Of a stretch of 64,000 nt of DNA, positions 34,501 through 42,719 are shown in pieces. The stretch is taken from the NCBI GenBank assembly GCA_004194705.1, contig SADC01000055.1, forward strand, positions 1-64,000, given 5' to 3'. The position numbers were made by a program, and so were the translations under genes. Source of the stretch: Ditylenchus dipsaci. Lineage: Eukaryota; Nematoda; Chromadorea; Rhabditida; Anguinidae. The notes under the pieces are model-generated. The model saw only the letters and a list, made by a program, of their open reading frames with translations, did not search any database and was not told the DNA's origin. Each line of letters begins with the position of its first letter. Position 1 is the stretch's first letter.

Positions 34501-37500
34501 CATCATTTATACGCGATTTTGGAGGGCTCGGAATACGACAATTATACCACAGTTGACAACTACAGCAGTGGACATCCTCTTCCCTCTACCTTTCAACCTC
34601 AAAAATACCCACCTGCAGGTCCGCATTGGCACAAATAATCTGCTGTCTATGAAACGGTTTCTCGCCATTCATAGTTATGCTGCAGCCGACCACTGTAGTT
34701 TGCAGATTCAAAGTATCACTCTTAACCACTCCATTCATCTTCATACTTGATCTGCTACTACTGCTACCATTCAGGTCCAACTTCAAATTAGACTCCCTGG
34801 CCTTGGCTCCTCCCCCTACTGCTCCCAAATTGGCCACACCCCCATTGCTAGCACACTGACGTATGTTCTGACGCATCGAGGCATACTTCCAGTGGTGATT
34901 GTTGGCCATAGAGCAGGGGGAGATGCACACCCTCTGAGCTGGTGACAAGGGTGGAGTGTTCTCTAGGTTAGACAGTGACCTGGACTTATAGTCCGGCATT
35001 ACACCTTGCAGGTGGCAGTGGAACCCGTTTACTTGAGTATTAATTATTTGAGTGTCATAAGGTAGGGCCAGACTACTGGTTGTAATGCTGGTGTATTGAG
35101 GTGTCCGCGCCAATAAGTTGATGGGAGGCCTTTTAAGTGGTGCTAGAGACTCTTTACGCTCCTCGCTTTCTTCCAGATTACTGCTACTGGTACTGTTGTC
35201 ATGCTTGTCGTTGTCGGGAGAGTGAGGCATAGGCAATATGGTGACTGAAGAGCAAGGCCGACCAGTGGCAAACAACTCATCTTCCAAATCGGACTCATCG
35301 TCGTCTTCTCTGTAGTCAAGCATGTCGTCGGTTCTGAAATCGAGGAGTTGAGATTACTGGCTTAAGTAGATAATTTGAAAAAAAAATTTGTTGTTTAAAG
35401 TGCAGGTTCGATGTCCCCAACATGATGCAGTTGTTTGGGACCACCTAAGATTATAGACTTTTCCAGTTCAGAACTAAACTATGGAAGCCGCCGCGCAATA
35501 ACCCTGCGGACTATGCTGAGACAAGGCCATACCATGTATTTCTTTTTTAGTATATTCGAGGGCAGTATGCATTTGACGTCGAGATTCAAACTAAGAGATG
35601 CCATCACAGCCAGACCAGCTGTCAGAGCTCACCAAAAAAATAGTCCGGATATAACTTGCAGCGATCAGAGAGATTCAGAAAAACCTAGTGCCACAAAGAA
35701 TGATGACACAGGATTATAAAACAATATGATGTATGACGTTCTACTAAGGTAAATAGCACGGGAACAAGGCACACCGACAATTTACGGAATAAATGAATAC
35801 AATTCTTGGGCACAGGTAACGAACAAGCACCCCAAAAAAAATCAATAGGGGGGACCAAGGCAAAACAATTTAAAAAATAAAAACAATCAACAAGGGGGAC
35901 CAAGGCATCTTTTTTTTGCCTTGGTCCCCCCTATTGATTTTTTTGGGGTGCTTGTTCTTTACTCGAGTGGGGTGCTTGTTCTTAACCTTGGCCCAATTCT
36001 TGTCCTGTCAAATTGATAGAGTGAAACAACAGGTAAACAGCATTGAAAAATTGAACCTTTTATAAAATAGCACCAGCCCTGATGATTATTCATTTTTTTC
36101 TCAAGTAAAGAGCACCCAAATGGCCCCGACCCAGAAAAAGGTCGTCACAGATTTCAGAGTCCCTTTACCTAACCCTGAACCTGAGTGCTAACACCAAGAG
36201 CTACGAGTAATTGCACGAGGGGTCAGATTATTAGAGGGCTATGTAAAGGGTGGTATTTAATTTTGGCCATAGAATTGTGAAAAATGGCCATAGAATATTT
36301 AATTTTGGCCATAGATTTTTTGGCCATAGAATATTGAAAAATGGCCATAGAATATTGAAAAATGGCCATAGATTTTTGAAAAATGGCCATAGAATATTGA
36401 AAAATGGCCATAGATTTCTGAATTTTAGCCATACTCGCTCGAAATCATGTTTCAACCACTTTTTAAGATGCTCTTCAACCTGAAACATCCTGAAAAGATG
36501 TTTTAAGCGTGTCGATGACACTTTTCCGAGAAAAAAAAATTTCTGTAATTTTTCCTACATTGGTCGCTCAGGGCAAAAAGTCAAATTTCGGTCAAAAAAA
36601 AATTCTCGGAAAATTGTCATCGACACGCTTAAAACATCTTTTCAGGATGTTTCAGGTTGAAGAGCATCTTAAAAGTGGTTGAAACATGATTTCGAGCGAG
36701 TATGGCTAAAATTCAGAAATCTATGGCCATTTTTCAATATTCTATGGCCATTTTTCAAAAATCTATGGCCATTTTTCAATATTCTATGGCCATTTTCAAT
36801 ATTCTATGGCCAAAAAAATCTATGGCCAAAATTAATATTCTATGGCCATTTTTCACAATTCTATGGCCAATTTTAAATATAACCCCTATGTAAATTACGT
36901 ACAAGGCAAAAGAACGATCATATAATCCACAATCCTCCGCACGGTTTGTCATTTGTAAAATTAGAACACTGACAAGCAACACTTTATTTCAACACACCCA
37001 TACATCATAGAGAACGACAGAATTCAACAAGGCAACAATACTTTGTGGAGGAATTTCTTCTAATCCAGCTCGCCACAATCTGTGATGACCACCGCACTTT
37101 TGACAGCACCACTCTGAGACCCCTCCTGTTCAATCTTTCGCACGAGCTCCATGCTGGGTCCACCAGACACCTTGCCGAAGACAACATGTTTCCCATCGAG
37201 CCACTGAAAAGGCAAAGATTATGAATTACAACGTTGGAGAAAATAGTGAGAGATACACATACAGGAGTCTTCGCAGTGGTGATGAAGAACTGAGAGCCAT
37301 TGGTGTCCTTTCCGGAGTTGGCCATCGAAAGAAGTCCAGGCTCTAAAAAGTGGTTATTCAAATGGAAGATTTATTCACCTAAATCCGAACCAGTGTGCTT
37401 TTCTTCGAAGCACTCATCTTCGAACTTCTCCCCAAAAATGCTTTCGCCCCAGTGCCATCGCCACGAGTGAAGTCACCGCCCTAGAAAAATGAACGAGTAA

Positions 37501-38581
37501 ATCACAAATTCATGCTATTTGAACGAAGCCTACCTGCAGCATGAACCCCGGAATGATTCGATGAAACTGAAAAGAACAGGGTTGATCCAAAATACGTCCG
37601 AAAGAATGTCCGACCTTGCAGTTCTTGAAGTGCAACGGCTTCCCCGACTTTCCCTTGCCTTTCTCACCGGTGCAGAGCGCACGGAAATTCTCGACCGTCT
37701 TCGGAGCGATGTCGCTGTAGAGCTCAAACACAATTCGACCGGCACTCTTTCCCCCGATGCTAAACAGCAAGTAAATTCAATAGAATAAAATACATAACTG
37801 TCTACAAACATACCTGATATCGAAGAAGGTATGAGGACGACGAGCCATTTTGCTTTTGATGACGCTTTTCGAACACTTTAGCTAAATGCAAAATCATATA
37901 ATTTATCCATCGCCTTTTCCATCGAGCCAAAAAAATTAAGCAAACAGCGAAAAAACTCCTCCTTACACATCGAGACAAGAAAAAAAAAGATAGAAATATA
38001 AGTGAATAGAAAGAAAGGCAACCCAAAAAATAATCTTTTCCGCGCGATTTTAAATTAAAATTGATGAAAAACCTAAATAAAGCGCCTTCAACCGAAATTT
38101 TTCTGACTTTTGGGGGTGTAGGCCATGGTGGGCAAAACCGCCGGCCTACACTGTAGGGTGGGGAAGATTGTGGCGGTATTTGTCGGTAAGATATATTTTT
38201 TTACCGCTGACTATTTTTAATCATTTTGGCTGAGAATGATCCTTCCACTCATCCTCTCATTCTACCACTCAACCCAAATACCATAAATTTCAACCCAAAG
38301 CAACCCACCTGCCCAACGGGCTTTTTCTAGACATCACTGAAGCATCTTGTCGGGACAGTTGAAACCTCTCGTTTTCAATGGCTGCTGTCGGATTGGCCCC
38401 AGTACTGGTGTCACTATTCGCCTTCGAGAGAACCATTCTGTTGGAGAGGGAAGTACCCAACGAGTTCTCCTCGCTTTTGACTGAGAAGCCATTCAAGTCT
38501 CCTCTTGTTCTGATAGGCTCAATCACACTCTCCTGTTTCAGTGGAGCCGCCCGACTAGTCATCAATAGGACCGTCAGTTTT
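16569..38581 (-). CDS. tir-1: TIR-1/SARM1 homologue (ARM-SAM-SAM-TIR NADase), about 20 exons
   Basis: SARM1 is an NAD+ hydrolase that drives axon degeneration; nematode TIR-1 also acts upstream of p38 MAPK in innate immunity. Exons in transcript order: 38309-38581, 34613-35333 (Ser-rich N-terminus), 29593-29708, about 28923-29085 (tentative), 27952-28132, 27824-27893, 27713-27774, 26966-27101, 23148-23221, 23009-23085, 22924-22960, 21645-21846, 19671-19782 (ARM region), 19444-19611, 18671-18823, 18417-18624 (two SAM domains), 18226-18359, 17464-17688, 16914-17061 (TIR), 16569-16857 (Ser/Thr-rich tail). Motifs include [70 protein letters not shown] and DWIHKEL, whose Glu aligns with the catalytic Glu of SARM1. 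Splice phases match at nearly every join. One A is missing from a run near 17634 in the TIR exon. The intron after 17464 appears to start with GC. Exons before 38581 and around 29-34 kb remain uncertain. Confidence 0.92.
18000..18140. mobile_element. 141-base hairpin element with 8-bp target duplication
   Basis: GGAAGGAGAAAGTTGTGCCA and its inverted copy close the element; GATTTTGA is repeated directly outside both ends (17992-17999 and 18141-18148). It lies in a tir-1 TIR-region intron. An 8-bp duplication is the hAT hallmark. Confidence 0.75.
18945..19165. mobile_element. fold-back element in a tir-1 intron
   Basis: CCAAGTGCCCGC and AGAGTATTTTTCTCTAAG at 18950-18985 are mirrored at 19125-19162. 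No target duplication was seen. Confidence 0.6.
19847..19987. mobile_element. pogo/Tigger-like MITE in a tir-1 intron
   Basis: CAGTCCACTCTCGATAAACC at the left is mirrored by GGTTTATCGAGAGTAGACTG at the right, flanked on both sides by TA. About 141 bases. Confidence 0.85.
20250..21202 (+). CDS. Ser-rich open frame of unknown origin, antisense in a tir-1 intron
   Basis: An open frame runs from 20250 to about 20815, starting [14 protein letters not shown], and is continued one register over by a second frame to a stop at 21200-21202 ([19 protein letters not shown], then ending SSLTPFTIS). Together they would give about 315 residues with roughly one quarter Ser and many Thr and Pro. The DNA is less AT-rich than its surroundings, and CCAGT recurs throughout, so part of the bias may be repeat-driven. 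I recognise no domain. It could be a gene nested in the intron, an element-encoded protein, or a non-coding repeat that happens to be open. Confidence 0.35.
22148..22553. mobile_element. GC-rich fold-back element, hAT-like ends
   Basis: The ends are CATAGTGACCG and its inverted copy. Just outside lie GCTCCCAG (22140-22147) and GCTCTCAG (22554-22561), an 8-bp target duplication with one mismatch. The interior is made of GGACGGCCGGC-like repeats in both orientations, far richer in GC than anything else nearby. It lies in the tir-1 intron between exons 22924-22960 and 21645-21846. Confidence 0.75.
22655..22801. mobile_element. pogo/Tigger-like MITE in a tir-1 intron
   Basis: (TA)CAGTCGACCTTCACTACGT and CGATCGAAGGTCGATTG(TA) form the ends; CCCCCGATAAGACGTACTC lies inside. 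Confidence 0.75.
23716..26315 (+). CDS. MATH-BTB (BATH) protein, gene 2, nested antisense in tir-1; in-frame stop
   Basis: It lies wholly inside the tir-1 intron 23222-26965 on the opposite strand. Exons: about 23716-23810 (MATH start, [18 protein letters not shown]), unresolved MATH middle, 24711-24862 (MATH end, [12 protein letters not shown]), 25308-25404 ([16 protein letters not shown]), 25449-25599 ([13 protein letters not shown] and [19 protein letters not shown] core), 25982-26133 ([24 protein letters not shown]-like helices) and 26184-26315 (ends [11 protein letters not shown], stop 26313-26315). Phases agree from 24711 onward. The family supplies CUL-3 ligase adaptors. A TAG at 26098-26100 interrupts the frame between FKKL and LAQRYRL; this is a substitution, not a run-length change, so the gene may be a pseudogene. 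AATAAA occurs at 26491. Confidence 0.8.
24130..24488. mobile_element. pogo-like fold-back MITE in an intron of BATH gene 2
   Basis: AGTTGAGTCCCGTTATAACGGG at the left pairs with CATAGCGGGACTCCACTG at the right; a second inner inverted pair is GATGCAACCAACTCGCCAA and GGCGAGTCGGTTGCATCTC. Confidence 0.6.
24936..25151. mobile_element. fold-back MITE, 'AACAAGCACCCC' family, copy 1
   Basis: CACAGGTAACGAACAAGCACC at the left is mirrored by GGGGTGCTTGTTCTTAACC at the right, with ACTCGAGTAAAGAAC units inside. It fills about half of an intron of BATH gene 2. A close relative lies at 35809-35993. Confidence 0.75.
25620..25945. mobile_element. palindromic element with a tRNA-like unit in each arm, copy 1
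   Basis: The outer inverted ends share ATTTAGGTT.GAAGATTCG.CCTCGGTGG. The left arm then has an A-box-like TGGTGTATTGGAAAGCG and B box GGTTCGATCCC followed by a complementary acceptor-like end. The right arm carries the same plan inverted (GTGATCGAAC and CTGCGCCACCGAGGC). It occupies nearly all of the 382-base intron 25600-25981 of BATH gene 2. Confidence 0.8.
26491..26496 (+). promoter_or_regulatory. possible poly(A) signal of BATH gene 2
   Basis: AATAAA about 175 bases beyond the stop codon at 26313-26315. Confidence 0.35.
27167..27503. mobile_element. TTAA-flanked MITE in a tir-1 intron
   Basis: AGGACCATCGCCGTCGATGA at the left and the inverted AACGGCGATGGTCCT at the right are directly flanked by TTAA (27163-27166 and 27504-27507). 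The arms pair for about 60 bases (GGCAATTTCGAGTTTT / AAAACTCAAAATTGCC). TTAA duplication is characteristic of piggyBac-type transposition. Confidence 0.8.
28170..28262. repeat. small hairpin with a distant inverted copy at 29098-29210
   Basis: GGTTTCCACGAAAAAGTTGG faces CAACTTTTTCGTGGAAAC. The adjoining GGCGCCAATT.AAA.ATTTATCGCATTTATT also occurs in inverse orientation at 29098-29165, beside the tentative tir-1 exon, which helps limit that exon. Confidence 0.6.
28484..28652. mobile_element. pogo/Tigger-like MITE in a tir-1 intron
   Basis: CAGTCCACTCTCGATACAGT and CTGTATCGAGAGTTGACTG close the element with TA on both sides; ACACTATATCGAGAGTACACT repeats occur inside. Confidence 0.85.
29709..31057. 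other. tir-1 intron, no further exon recognised
   Basis: It contains a partial family sequence near 29870-30165 (GACCCAGCTGGAGTTCGAAC, GGATTCCAAGTTTGCCGA) resembling the pogo-like MITEs. No exon that would bridge 34613 and 29708 in phase was found here. Confidence 0.4.
31058..31482. mobile_element. pogo/Tigger-like fold-back MITE
   Basis: (TA)CAGTTGAATCTGGATATAACG and GGTTCAACTG end the element; ACGACACCCTCAAAAGTTCG and GGATTCCGGTTTTGCCGATC are mirrored inside, as are two ACGACACC...GGTGTCGT halves at the centre. Confidence 0.8.
31483..32803. other. tir-1 intron with one unassigned open frame
   Basis: A 125-codon plus-strand frame (31966-32343) begins [15 protein letters not shown]. It has no recognisable domain, no repeat relatives here and no splice support, so I do not call it a gene. 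Confidence 0.3.
32804..33048. mobile_element. fold-back element, 'ACCCCGCCAAAT' family
   Basis: TTTTACCCCGCCAAATCGTA with AATGAGAAATACCC is mirrored by ACTCATTTTTACGATTTGGC at the right; a second, inner hairpin joins ACCCATTTTTATGAAAGA and its complement. Confidence 0.7.
33305..34005. repeat. large fold-back, 'TTTGCGGCAAAATTCCGAC' family
   Basis: Both arms carry TTGCGGCAAAATTCCGAC repeats, GGCTTCTGGCCGCTCCAGGG and CAGAATTCCGGTC in inverted orientation around a centre near 33645 (CTTTAGGGTGGAATATCCAC). Relatives lie at 1.8-2.2 kb and 6.8-7.4 kb. Confidence 0.75.
35334..35808. other. tir-1 intron, no feature supported
   Basis: A short plus-strand open frame (35435-35719) has no domain or splice support. 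Nothing else recognised. Confidence 0.35.
35809..35993. mobile_element. fold-back MITE, 'AACAAGCACCCC' family, copy 2
   Basis: GGCACAGGTAACGAACAAGC and GGTGCTTGTTCTTAACCTTG form the ends, and GCCTTGGTCCCCCCTATTG halves face each other near 35895 and 35920. Same family as 24936-25151. Confidence 0.75.
36248..36886. mobile_element. TIR element with inverted GGCCATAGA arrays and 8-bp target duplication
   Basis: Ends GGGTGGTATTTAATTTTGGC and GCCAATTTTAAATATAACCC are inverted. TATGTAAA flanks both sides (36240-36247 and 36887-36894), an exact 8-bp duplication. Inside each end about ten copies of ATGGCCATAGAATATTGAAA-like units lie in opposite orientations; the arms continue to a centre near 36560 (CTTTTCCGAGAAAAAAAAAT). 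Open frames over the arrays are artefacts. It lies in the tir-1 intron that also holds the cyclophilin gene. Confidence 0.85.
36983..36988 (-). promoter_or_regulatory. poly(A) signal of the cyclophilin gene
   Basis: AATAAA on the minus strand 72 bases beyond the stop codon. Confidence 0.6.
37060..37848 (-). CDS. cyclophilin-type peptidyl-prolyl isomerase, nested in tir-1
   Basis: It catalyses cis-trans isomerisation at proline bonds. Six exons: 37814-37848 ([11 protein letters not shown]), 37615-37759 ([28 protein letters not shown]), 37534-37566 ([11 protein letters not shown]), 37379-37480 ([11 protein letters not shown]), 37263-37342 ([19 protein letters not shown]) and 37060-37203 ([12 protein letters not shown], ending ITDCGELD). 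The active-site residues of the family ([23 protein letters not shown]) are all present. All phases agree, giving 179 residues, normal for a single-domain cytosolic cyclophilin, provided one base is added: exon 37379-37480 lacks one A in the run at 37442-37444, shifting [11 protein letters not shown] out of frame. It lies on the same strand as tir-1, between two proposed tir-1 exons. No signal peptide. Confidence 0.93.
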
Positions 38582-39206
38582 CTGCAAAAGGGGAAAGAAT
38601 TATGCGGATTATAGCCTGTGTTTTCACATTTTTAATACGCATTTAATAGACACACCTAAACTCCACTAACTCTTTTTTCAGTAGTTGCATAGACAGAAGA
38701 CAAGAATAAATTTGAACTTGGTGAGGCACTCTACCAGAAATAAGAAAAAATTATAAATGTGAGGCTGTTGAATGCTTGTGTCTGTTTGGCCTATCTTTCG
38801 ACCCTTTCTTTAACCTTGTTCATCGGGCAGCTTTTTTCTGATATTAGAGAGAGATGTCACATGAATCAAAACCCAGTCCATGTCAAAGTTTGCATCGGGA
38901 ACTGAAGTCACATTTCGAGCTACGAATAATTTTGGGTTCACCTCAAACGCCTAAGAAAATTTTTCACAAAGGGGAAATTTTTGTCAAAAATGCTTCAAAT
39001 GTGGTAGAAAAACACGACAGACCAAATGTTAGGTTTTTACTGCAATTTTTTTTAAAATTATCAGTCCTCCAGCGGTTTTAGCTAGATAAGCGGCAAAAAA
39101 AGGGAAAGAGGAAATTGGTTAAATTCAAATTAGGTCAATGCAAACTTAGCCAGCTTGTTCACATTTTCCTGTTTTTTTCACTAAAAATGATGGTCTAATA
39201 TGAATA
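38582..39206. other. no gene recognised; upstream of the first visible tir-1 exon
   Basis: Further 5' exons or the promoter of tir-1 should lie from here rightwards, but no exon could be supported. Confidence 0.35.
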
Positions 39207-39633
39207 CAGTCGACCCAGTCAATAACGCACGCCCGAAAAGTTCGTTCCCGCCTAGGGTCGGACACTTTTTACACTAAATTTTATAGCTATTTGCTGAATG
39301 TAATTCGACAGCCTAGTGCGGAGAATTGTGAGGATTCCGATTTTGCGATCGTTTTTTTGAAACACTATATTCTCATCATTCAGACCCGCAACTCTCCCAA
39401 TATCTCACACCTATTTAGTAAACATGCGTGCGCTATTGGAGAGTTGCGGGTCCCAATGATGAAAATGTAGTGTTTCATAAAGACGATCGGCAAAATTGGA
39501 ATGCTTGCAATTTTCTACACTAGGCTGGCGAATTGCATTCAGCAAATAGCTCTAAAATTCAGTGTAAAAAATGTCCGACCCTAGGCGGGAACGAATTTTT
39601 TGGGCGTGCGTTATTGACAAGTCGACTCGACTG
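39207..39633. mobile_element. pogo/Tigger-like fold-back MITE
   Basis: (TA)CAGTCGACCCAGTCAATAACG and CGTTATTGACAAGTCGACTC...CTG(TA) end the element. The core AAGTTCGTTCCCGCCTAGGG is mirrored by CCTAGGCGGGAACGAATTTT, and AGACCCGCAACTCTCC faces GGAGAGTTGCGGGT at the centre. Confidence 0.88.
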
Positions 39634-40649
39634 TATGTCCTAGTTTGAATCGACTCAATAAAAATGTCTCAATTTCTTACTCCCCGCAAAAATAGTCAAA
39701 ACGTGTTGTCCATTGAACCTGTGTTTCATAATTAAAACGGTAAAAATTATTTGTGCAGTCAACAATTTCGCTGCTTAAAAAGGCATAAGATGTCAAAAAG
39801 TGGCACCTCATAAAGATGTCACATGATAAATTATGGCTTCAAAAAATCGGACAAACAAGGTAAGAACAGGTGAAAGGTGGTAACAATACGCCAAAACACT
39901 CAACACCCCACTACAGATAATAATTTTTTGATTCCAATAAGCAGCGGAAATATCATAAAAGAATAACTGCCGAAAAAGTTGCGAATAAGCAAGGAGCTCT
40001 CATAATTTCCAATATTAAAATATTTAAAAAAATTCACAAAAAATGAAAAGTCTAAGGAATGTGTCTTTCAATTTTGCTAATAAAATTCCGCCTACTATTA
40101 TTTTTATTGATGTGTCTAATCAATTTCCTTTTTGGATCAAGCACAAAAATGCTAAATAGAAGCTTTTTGGGCAGGAAAAGGACGAAATAAAAAAAGAATA
40201 AATATGTGTGTCTATCGCAATTTTGACAATAAAAATCGAGTATTTTTTAATTTTTGGTGTCTTAGGATGACAAAAATACAGGATTTGGAACCAAGACTTT
40301 TTTTTGGCAATTTAGGCGGAAGTGATTTGCCAAGTTTGTTGAGAATTTGGATAGATGGCTGAATAAAACATACATTTCTGAGGTGTTTTGTTGGAAGAAA
40401 AAAGTGCCTGGGACAATTAAAGGATTTGCGGGTGGTATGAACAATTTAGGGATTACTTTATTTTTTGTGAAGAGTGTGTTGATTTGTGTTTTGGTAAGAG
40501 AATTTTTTCGGCAATTCATGAAGAAGTAGAAATATGGTGAGCAGATTGAAAAATTCCGACACCCTTTTATAACAAAAAGTTTAGGGTTGTCTAGACTCGC
40601 AGACCTTAGTGGCTAATTAGTGTTGTTTATTAAATGTGTTGTTCATTAA
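39634..40649. other. no gene recognised
   Basis: AT-rich unassigned DNA. Short open frames on both strands near 40262-40529 show no domain. Confidence 0.35.
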
Positions 40650-40880
40650 AGGGGCATGCCTGCGCTAATAAGAGGTGGTGCCCGGGAATTCAATTTTTTT
40701 CCTAATCATTGAACTTTTGTACGGGTGTTACATCTTGGTTTCTAACAAAACAAGGCCTAGAACTTTATTTTAGGTGTGGTTTTGTTAGAAACCAAGTTAA
40801 CAAATTCGTACAGAAGTTCAATGATTAGGAAAAAATTTTGAATTCCCGGCACCACCACTTATTAGCGTGGGCATGCCCCT
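40650..40880. mobile_element. TTAA-flanked MITE
   Basis: AGGGGCATGCCTGCGCTAAT and ATTAGCGTGGGCATGCCCCT are inverted ends; TTAA flanks both (40646-40649 and 40881-40884). The arms also pair through CCTAATCATTGAAC and TTGGTTTCTAACAAAAC. The internal AACAAAAC..GGCCT..GTTTTGTTA recurs at 53330-53440 and 54110-54165. Confidence 0.85.
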
Positions 40881-40885
40881 TTAAA

Positions 40886-41030
40886 GATCGAAAATATTGG
40901 TATCCTTGAAATTTTTAAAACTAGGTTTAGCAGAAGTCGTCAAAATCATTACTGAAAAAAAGTGTCGGGTCCTAGGCGGGAACGAACTTGTGGAGTAGTC
41001 TTATCGAAATCCGACTATATTATTTGCGGC
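40886..41030. repeat. truncated pogo-like MITE half
   Basis: GGGTCCTAGGCGGGAACGAACT is present with ATCGAAAATATTGGTATCCTTG-type flank, but no matching left end was found; the TTAA element at 40650-40880 may have replaced or disrupted it. Confidence 0.5.
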
Positions 41031-41386
41031 TAGACCCACGACATGAATTCTGATAAAAATTATTATTTTTGATTATTTTGATAATATTTTTCGAATAATT
41101 TTTCGTCAAATACTAATATTTTTTGTAGCGTCCTGTCTCAGCAATTGAAAAATTTAAAACTTGGTGGAATGTGTTTGCAAAAATTATGATTACAAACTCA
41201 AAAGGCAAACCCTAAATTAACTGAAATGAAAAACTTATTTTTTCATTCATACTATTGCACTTTTGGTCACGATTGTCTATAAATATGTTGGAGCTATTTG
41301 CATATTCTTGAATATATGACTATAAAACGTTGTTAAAACTTTGAAAAAAAAAAGAAGAAATCGTTTTGGGCAAAAAAAAATTATTA

Positions 41387-41766
41387 CGGTTAGTCCTCTA
41401 TTTAATGGCCCCCACTTCAAGTTCGTTCGCGCCTAGGATCCGACACTTTTTATACTTCAACTTTTATCTCAAGTTATGCTTGTGCAGTCTAGTCTTAAAT
41501 ATCGAAAGGATTCCGACTTTGCTAATATTCATCAGATTTTTAAAAAGTTTTCTTTTCAAAAGAAAAACACCGATTAAACAGCCCAGTTTTTTAAAATAAA
41601 ATACTCTTAAGAATCTGCAAAACGATTAGCAAAATCAGAATCTTTGCTATATTTAGGACGATGAGGTCAAAAAAAAGTAGGAAAGGCCTTTCCAAATTGA
41701 GATAAAAAAGAGTGGACCCACCTGGGGTCAAACGTGAGATGTAGCCACTGAATCTTGGTTTGACTG
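41387..41766. mobile_element. pogo/Tigger-like fold-back MITE
   Basis: CGGTTAGTCCTCTATTTAATG and AATCTTGGTTTGACTG are diverged ends at TA/TTA; CAAGTTCGTTCGCGCCTAGG and TAATATTCATCAGATTTTTAA mark the left arm, with ACCTGGGGTCAAACGTGAG on the right. Confidence 0.65.
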
Positions 41767-42464
41767 TTATACTTTTTACGTTTTCGATCTCATTTTTTCG
41801 GTTTTGCATACTCAAATGTCAAACAACCAAAAAAGAACTATGAAAAAGAATAGTCTCTGCCAATCTGAGCAAAAAATTATATATGGGCTGTAATAGGATT
41901 AGGAATAGAACAGCGTGAGAAAAATTGGCGCACTTCCTTATTTAGTTTTTTTTCCTCCAAAATCAATATCACTAATTTAGAGGCATACTCAGCAAACAAA
42001 TTGTTGACTTGAAGTTGGAAGATATTTTTTCGGTTGTAAGACGTTTCCCATTATTTTTTATATATTCAATTTTTCGCGACCAATAAAAAAATACTTCAAA
42101 ATCATATCAGAAAAAGAATAACCAATAAAAATCGGGCAAATCTCTAGCCCCAAACTGTAGTTGAACAGGTTTTTTGGAGCCAAAATTTTATTTTGACAAT
42201 TTCATTTTTTGCTAAAAACACATGGGAAACCGAGCGAAACTAAAAAAAATTAATTTTTTTTACTTTTTTCATGGTCAAAAGTTGAAAATCTACAATCCGT
42301 TTGACAAGATCTGCTTTGGCACGGGGCAGCCGTATGAGATTGAGTATCTGTAGTAAAGCATTACACGAAAAATTTTTTTTTGAAAAAAGAACGGCTCACA
42401 TAGAATTTGGCCCAATACGAGAGGAGGAGGTTTTTTTGTCTTGGTTTCCCCTTGCATTTTTTTT
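41767..42464. other. no gene recognised
   Basis: AT-rich unassigned DNA. Confidence 0.35.
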
Positions 42465-42610
42465 GATTTTTTAGGCTTTAGGCTTAGGCGAGGGTAGGCC
42501 AGCGTGTGTTAGGACACATTCAAACATGTTTTTCATACTTTCTTGAACATCGAAAAGCATGTTTGAGTCTTTTCTAATATATGCTGGCCACTCTTGCCTA
42601 AGGACTGAAA
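42465..42610. repeat. hairpin with TTAGGC-like units
   Basis: GGCTTTAGGCTTAGGCGAGG at the left and GGCCACTCTTGCCTAAGGAC at the right pair in part, with ACATTCAAACATGTTTTTC facing GAAAAGCATGTTTGAGTC. TTAGGC is the telomeric unit of many nematodes. Confidence 0.5.
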
Positions 42611-42719
42611 AAAACAACAGCGGACCAAGGCAAAATAACTGTTCTCTTCTCGTATAGGGCGTAGAATTCCATGGGTCTTTGTAGCGAAAATTGTAGCAAT
42701 AAGGTATTCAAAAAATTGG

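Noticed and set aside
34586..34859. Plus-strand open frames opposite the Ser-rich tir-1 exon
   Set aside because: They are antisense shadows of exon 34613-35333, whose phases match neighbouring tir-1 exons.
36223..36893. Open frames with repeated FFNILWP or SMAIFQ on both strands
   Set aside because: Translation artefacts of the GGCCATAGA arrays.
37519..37811. Open frames overlapping the cyclophilin exons on both strands
   Set aside because: Shadow frames; the cyclophilin reading with its splice sites explains the sequence.
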